Shown here: positions 60,269 through 64,000 of the stretch, piece after piece
How the letters are laid out: the number at the start of each line of letters is the position of its first letter
Position numbering within the stretch: the stretch's first letter is position 1
DNA from: Candidatus Nitrosotalea sinensis
GTDB lineage: Archaea > Thermoproteota > Nitrososphaeria > Nitrososphaerales > Nitrosopumilaceae
Direction: 5' to 3'
Assembly: GCF_900143675.1 (NCBI RefSeq)
Contig: NZ_FRFC01000003.1
Coordinates: 62,001 to 126,000 of the forward strand
DNA: 64,000 nucleotides
Program-made: the position numbers and the translations under genes
The notes under the pieces: model-generated
Seen by the model: only the letters and a program-made list of their open reading frames with translations
The model's database searches: none
Told to the model about the DNA's origin: nothing

Positions 60269-61045
60269 TTGTCAGATAAAACATCAGTTCATACAGCATC
60301 TATAATAGATCAATTTACAAAGCAAGCAAACCCATTTGCTAAAAAACAGGGACACTCCGATGAAAGAGCATTCAAGCTCATGTATGATCTTACCCAAGTT
60401 ACTAACACTGATTCTGTATTGGATGTAGCATGTGGCCCAGGTCTTGTATCATGCGCATTTGCTAAAATTGCAAAGCATGTTACTGGAATAGACATTACAC
60501 CAGCAATGATAGAGAAAGCAAAACTTCTACAACATGAAAGACTGTTGAATAATTTGACATGGAATATTGGAAACGCTTCTCCACTTGTTTTTCCAGATGA
60601 ATTATTTTCTCTAGTAATTACAAGATATAGTTTTCATCATTTTCTAGAACCGGAGAAAGTTTTGTCAGAAATGATACGAGTATGCAAGCGTGGGGGTAGG
60701 ATAGCGGTAATTGATGTTACTCCCAGACCTGAAAAGGCACTTGCATATGATCACATTGAAAAACTTCGTGATCCCTCTCATGTGAGAGCTATACCATTTG
60801 ATGAATTACTAGACATGGTAAAAAAATTTGGATTGACAAATATCTCAGCTGCATTTTATCGTCTTGAATCTGAACTTGAAGAACAACTTGCTGCATCATT
60901 TCCAAATCCTGGAGATGATCAAAAGATTCGTAATCTTATCCAAAATGATCTTGGAATTGATAAGATGGATCTCAAATGTTATACAAAAGATGAAATGACA
61001 TACTTTTCTTATCCTACATCCATCATTGTAGCCTACAAACCCTAA
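60269..61045 (+). CDS. class I SAM-dependent methyltransferase (UbiE-like)
   Basis: A 258-residue methyltransferase. Motif I is VLDVACGPGLVSCAFA near 51-66, the acidic strand is VTGIDITPAMI near 73, motif II is FSLVITRYSFHHF near 116, and motif III is GGRIAVIDVTPR near 143. The layout fits the UbiE/COQ5 quinone-methylating group. In thaumarchaea a menaquinone or other lipid substrate is possible. Start is TTG. It is divergent from RtcA. Confidence 0.87.
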   Translation: MSDKTSVHTASIIDQFTKQANPFAKKQGHSDERAFKLMYDLTQVTNTDSVLDVACGPGLVSCAFAKIAKHVTGIDITPAMIEKAKLLQHERLLNNLTWNIGNASPLVFPDELFSLVITRYSFHHFLEPEKVLSEMIRVCKRGGRIAVIDVTPRPEKALAYDHIEKLRDPSHVRAIPFDELLDMVKKFGLTNISAAFYRLESELEEQLAASFPNPGDDQKIRNLIQNDLGIDKMDLKCYTKDEMTYFSYPTSIIVAYKP

Positions 61046-61055
61046 AGAATAATGT

Positions 61056-62393
61056 CTAAATCTTTAGTTTCATTTTTCTCATCAATAATTGTACCATCAA
61101 TTTAGGATGAAACAAAACCAGAGGTGATCTTGTCATTTGCATCATTTCCTGAAATGATTTTGCAGCAAGCTTGCTGTGTGGTGAAAGGTACAATATGCTG
61201 TCTGCGTACGCTTGCATCATCCTTGCAGGTGCACTTGGTCTCTGGCCCTTGGTAGTTGGCCATCGAAAATCTTCTCCTGTAGAAAGAAGCCAGGGATGTG
61301 AATTTCTCTTGTACAACTCTTTTTGAAACTCTAAAGGCAATTTTTTTTGGTTTGATTCTGACAAATTTTTCTTCAAAAATTCATCTAAAAGTTTGCATCC
61401 AAGTACCGCTATTGTCATTCCCTGGCCGTAAAACGGATTGAATGTACATACTGCATCTCCAATTACAATATAATTTTCAGGCCACACCTTGGCTCTTTCA
61501 TAATGTATTACTCTGCTCCCTCTTACTCTATACCCGTGAATCTCTGATTCTGGCTCTGCATTTTTTATCATGTCGTAAACTCTTTGATCTGCAAGTGTTC
61601 TTGAAAATTCCAAAAATTCTTTTTCATCTGTAGTTGGCAAGTCCTTTCCTATGCTGTACATGGTGACTTTCCATCTTTTTCCTTCTATAGGCAAGATTCC
61701 ACCCATCTTTGGTTGGTGTGGAGGGTGATTGAGAATGACAATGAATTCTTTTAGATTTTGATATTCTTTGGGAATTTTATAACATCTAGTAGCATATCCT
61801 ATGTTGGAATCAACATGAGTCTCTTCTGGTTTTGCGTATCCTATATCTTGTAACCACTCCGAAGTCTTTGAATTTCTACCACTTGCATCTACAACAATAT
61901 CTCCATGAAGAATTTGTTCTGACGAGAAATCTTTTCCAGATTTTATTTTTACAGATACATGTTTGTTATTGTCTGTTACAAGACCTGTAACAAGACCATT
62001 CATGAATTGTATCTTGTTATTTTTTTCCACTTGTTTTCTGATTGTGAATTCAAATAGTGTCCTACTTGAAAAATAACTGTCAAGACCTGATGAAAATCTC
62101 GGTGTCCAATAACCATCTATAAAATATTGACCATTTAGTATGTAATCAAGTCCTAACGCACCAGATTCCATCATCTCTTTTTCTAATTCTGGAAAAATTT
62201 CTGAAAGAACTTGTTTGCCTTTTACAAGTAGTGTGTGGATGTGATTTGCTTGTGGTGTACCATTTCGCACATCTGATGATTTTATGTCATCTTTCTCAAT
62301 TATTGTTACAATCTCAAAATATTTTGCAAGTATCTGAGCAGAAACCAGCCCAGAAATACTTCCACCTATTACTAGCGCATGTTTTCTTTCCAT
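61056..62393 (-). CDS. FAD-dependent monooxygenase-like protein
   Basis: About 445 residues from ATG 62393. The frame is open to 62519, but the extra residues look non-genic. FAD motif ALVIGGSISGLVSAQILAKY near 5-24; DIVVDASGRNSKTSEW near 170; the second FAD contact is YIVIGDAVCTFNPFYGQGMT near 300-319, typical of the PHBH-type monooxygenase fold. NAD(P)H-dependent hydroxylation is expected. The substrate is unknown, and a quinone- or lipid-modifying role beside the methyltransferase is possible. Confidence 0.82.
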   Translation of the reverse strand: MERKHALVIGGSISGLVSAQILAKYFEIVTIIEKDDIKSSDVRNGTPQANHIHTLLVKGKQVLSEIFPELEKEMMESGALGLDYILNGQYFIDGYWTPRFSSGLDSYFSSRTLFEFTIRKQVEKNNKIQFMNGLVTGLVTDNNKHVSVKIKSGKDFSSEQILHGDIVVDASGRNSKTSEWLQDIGYAKPEETHVDSNIGYATRCYKIPKEYQNLKEFIVILNHPPHQPKMGGILPIEGKRWKVTMYSIGKDLPTTDEKEFLEFSRTLADQRVYDMIKNAEPESEIHGYRVRGSRVIHYERAKVWPENYIVIGDAVCTFNPFYGQGMTIAVLGCKLLDEFLKKNLSESNQKKLPLEFQKELYKRNSHPWLLSTGEDFRWPTTKGQRPSAPARMMQAYADSILYLSPHSKLAAKSFQEMMQMTRSPLVLFHPKLMVQLLMRKMKLKI

Positions 62394-62632
62394 GATGGGT
62401 CCCATTTTGTGTTCAATTAAACAGTTTACACTATTGTTAAAACAGTAGCAGAAATATCTACAAGAAATACGCCACTTTTTTATTTCCAAAGTGGATCCCA
62501 TTTGCAGTACATTTACCATATAGGTATTAATAATATCAGCAAAATTCCACCTTGCTTAATGATTATGTTGACAATTTGTAATATTGATGATAAATACTGC
62601 CAAAACTGTTTTTTTCATTGGAAGGGATACAT

Positions 62633-64000
62633 TTGGATAGAAAAATCTTTGTTTTCATATTTGTATTATCAGGATTATCTCTGATTTCTTGTAGTAGTGC
62701 AGTTTCGGTCATGTATAATGCTCATTATGTGAATTACAATTACTTTAACACATTTAATTTCAAAAATCCTAAGACTAATGACAAATCCTCTATAGTAAAT
62801 ACTGATGAAGTCATAACTAAAAAACTAAAAAGAACTAGATTAGAACAAATATCAAATTATAACGCACAAAATACTAACGATAAATTTCTAGATACTACTG
62901 GCGTAATCGCAAAAAAAATAAAACGAAATAGATTTGATGATAGTCTTAATTTTAATAATTTACATCAATCATTGGACAAATCCACCATATCATATATACA
63001 ACAATTTTTTGACAATACAGTTCTAGGTCAACAACAAAATGATATAACAAAATCATTATATGAATTAAATATCTTTACCAAAAAAATTGAAAACAATGTA
63101 TATCTATATGTTACTTCAATCTCATCTTCAAAAGATACAAATCTAACCACAATCGTTCTACTTCAACTTGCACATGAAATAGAAAACAACCAATATCTTC
63201 TATTGGTATGCTTTATACCTCTGTCAATCTATGTTTTTATACGATCTAAATCAGAAAAAATAAATTCTAAACATTTTCTTTCATTTTTCTTCATTGTTAT
63301 TTTGATATCGTCATCAACAGTAACTCCATTTTCTACATTTGGAAATTATGAATGGATGGCATTTGGGGAATCAAATCCTTCAGACAAAAATACTGGACCA
63401 TCTCATTTTTCGTCAAACTCAAATTCCACAATCTCATTCCAATTCTCTAATGCCACTAACTATATCCCATCAAATCATTCTTCCACAATCTCATTCCAAT
63501 TCTCTAATGCTACAAAATTGATACCCCAACAATCCAATTCCACAATCTCATTCCAATTCTCTAATGCCACTAACTATATCCCATCAAATCATTCTTCCAC
63601 AATCTCATTCCAATTCTCTAATGCCACAACGTCTATTATAAAAAATAACTCGCATAACAATACAACCTTCCCAATTCCTACTCAATCTTGGAATTTCACA
63701 TCTTCTATCTTGAAGACGTTATCTGTTGGGAAAACAAGAATTGATAATTCTACAAATACAACATCATTACAACTGAATGGTAATGGTTATCTAAAACAAA
63801 ATGTAATCTCTACAAAAAACCTCTCTGCTCTAACCTTATCTGCATGGGTAAAACCTGATTACAGTCATGGTTCGTCTCAATTTACTGTAATTAGTAAAGA
63901 AAATACTTTCATTTTAGCTATAAACAATGACATACCACCCTCAAAGAAAGCCATCTTTTCTATATTTGATGGAATAAAATGGAATACTGTTACATCAAAC
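62633..64000 (+). CDS. LamG-type surface protein, 3' end cut by window
   Basis: The frame is open from TTG 62633 to the last base (456 codons), so the gene continues outside. It has a signal/lipobox-like start (IFVFIFVLSGLSLISCSSS) and an Asn/Lys-rich region. Two hydrophobic segments follow (~183-200 YLLLVCFIPLSIYVFI and ~215-232), then a repeat block of 19-residue units (STISFQFSNATNYIPSNHS). The start of a laminin-G/concanavalin-like domain is seen at ~395 (LSALTLSAWVKPDY). LamG domains bind carbohydrates. TTG 62618 is an alternative start. Confidence 0.72.
   Translation, partial: MDRKIFVFIFVLSGLSLISCSSAVSVMYNAHYVNYNYFNTFNFKNPKTNDKSSIVNTDEVITKKLKRTRLEQISNYNAQNTNDKFLDTTGVIAKKIKRNRFDDSLNFNNLHQSLDKSTISYIQQFFDNTVLGQQQNDITKSLYELNIFTKKIENNVYLYVTSISSSKDTNLTTIVLLQLAHEIENNQYLLLVCFIPLSIYVFIRSKSEKINSKHFLSFFFIVILISSSTVTPFSTFGNYEWMAFGESNPSDKNTGPSHFSSNSNSTISFQFSNATNYIPSNHSSTISFQFSNATKLIPQQSNSTISFQFSNATNYIPSNHSSTISFQFSNATTSIIKNNSHNNTTFPIPTQSWNFTSSILKTLSVGKTRIDNSTNTTSLQLNGNGYLKQNVISTKNLSALTLSAWVKPDYSHGSSQFTVISKENTFILAINNDIPPSKKAIFSIFDGIKWNTVTSN
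63425..63628 (+). repeat. 57-bp tandem repeat, about 3.6 copies
   Basis: In-frame units start at 63425, 63482, 63539 and 63596; the last is partial. Copies 1 and 3 are identical over 57 bases and copy 2 differs in its second half, so a 114-bp double unit was probably duplicated. Each unit encodes 19 residues with an N-x-T/S glycosylation-like Asn-Ala-Thr site. Confidence 0.92.

Noticed and set aside
62394-62519. 42-residue N-terminal extension of the flavin monooxygenase
   Set aside because: The FAD motif begins 5 residues after ATG 62393, and the extension is Cys/Phe-rich without any known role.
63425-63628. Regular repeats as a CRISPR array
   Set aside because: Units are contiguous, in frame and without unique spacers; they encode a 19-residue protein repeat. 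No cas genes are present.

Overview
The window is a 64 kb piece of a low-GC archaeal chromosome, almost certainly from the Nitrososphaerota (Thaumarchaeota, ammonia-oxidizing archaea), most likely a Nitrosopumilales-type lineage. The evidence is the archaeal information-processing gene set: both subunits of DNA polymerase D, Orc1/Cdc6, GINS, PCNA, TFS, RpoL, thermosome and CDC48. Other support comes from GGGP synthase for ether lipids, late cobalamin genes (CbiE, CbiH, BluB), many secreted cupredoxin-like and DUF proteins of thaumarchaeal type, frequent TTG/GTG starts, and TATA boxes placed so that many transcripts would be leaderless. The species assignment is inference.

Layout. 0-5 kb: 3' part of a CDF metal transporter with three tandem C-terminal domains, an AlkA-like glycosylase, small unknowns and an XPD/DinG-like helicase. 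5-13.6 kb: tRNA-Pro(GGG), SQR/NDH-2-like flavoprotein, SDR, AN1 zinc finger protein, GINS, glutamine synthetase, thermosome, SHMT. 13.6-18.8 kb: DP2 polymerase subunit with GGGP synthase, then a membrane-anchored winged-helix protein. 19-24.2 kb: a replication origin with two direct 28-bp ORB elements, a degenerate inverted ORB, an AT-rich stretch and eight GTTAAC hexamers. It is flanked by an AbrB-type protein and a winged-helix protein on one side and by cdc6 on the other, with the DP1 polymerase subunit nearby.

24-36 kb: secreted cupredoxin-fold protein, CbiE, NDH-2, an Hsp20-CDC48-radical SAM gene string, class V aminotransferase, a degenerate RecA-like protein, parvulin. 36-39.6 kb: ferredoxin and protein phosphatase sharing an upstream motif, then rpoL-tfs-pcn. 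39.6-42.8 kb: a compact accessory island. It holds three related small proteins (basic beta-hairpin start plus winged-helix end), an HEPN-winged-helix fusion protein, a lysine-rich small protein and a helix-turn-helix protein with a 14-bp palindrome at its promoter. This is the best candidate for an undescribed system.

42.9-64 kb: aspartate kinase, secreted proteins, CbiH, LLM oxidoreductase, TyrRS, DegT aminotransferase overlapping an orphan MtrA-like gene, a dUTPase/MazG-type enzyme, a sugar kinase, LEA14-like proteins, cyclophilin, tRNA-Arg(CCT) with an oversized D-loop, BluB, tRNA-Val(GAC), RtcA, a methyltransferase, a flavin monooxygenase, and the 5' part of a LamG-type surface protein with 57-bp tandem repeats that runs off the window. 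No CRISPR array, rRNA or transposase gene was seen. The only gene-free stretch over 300 bases is the origin (19603-20034). All functions come from reading motifs; no database search was run.
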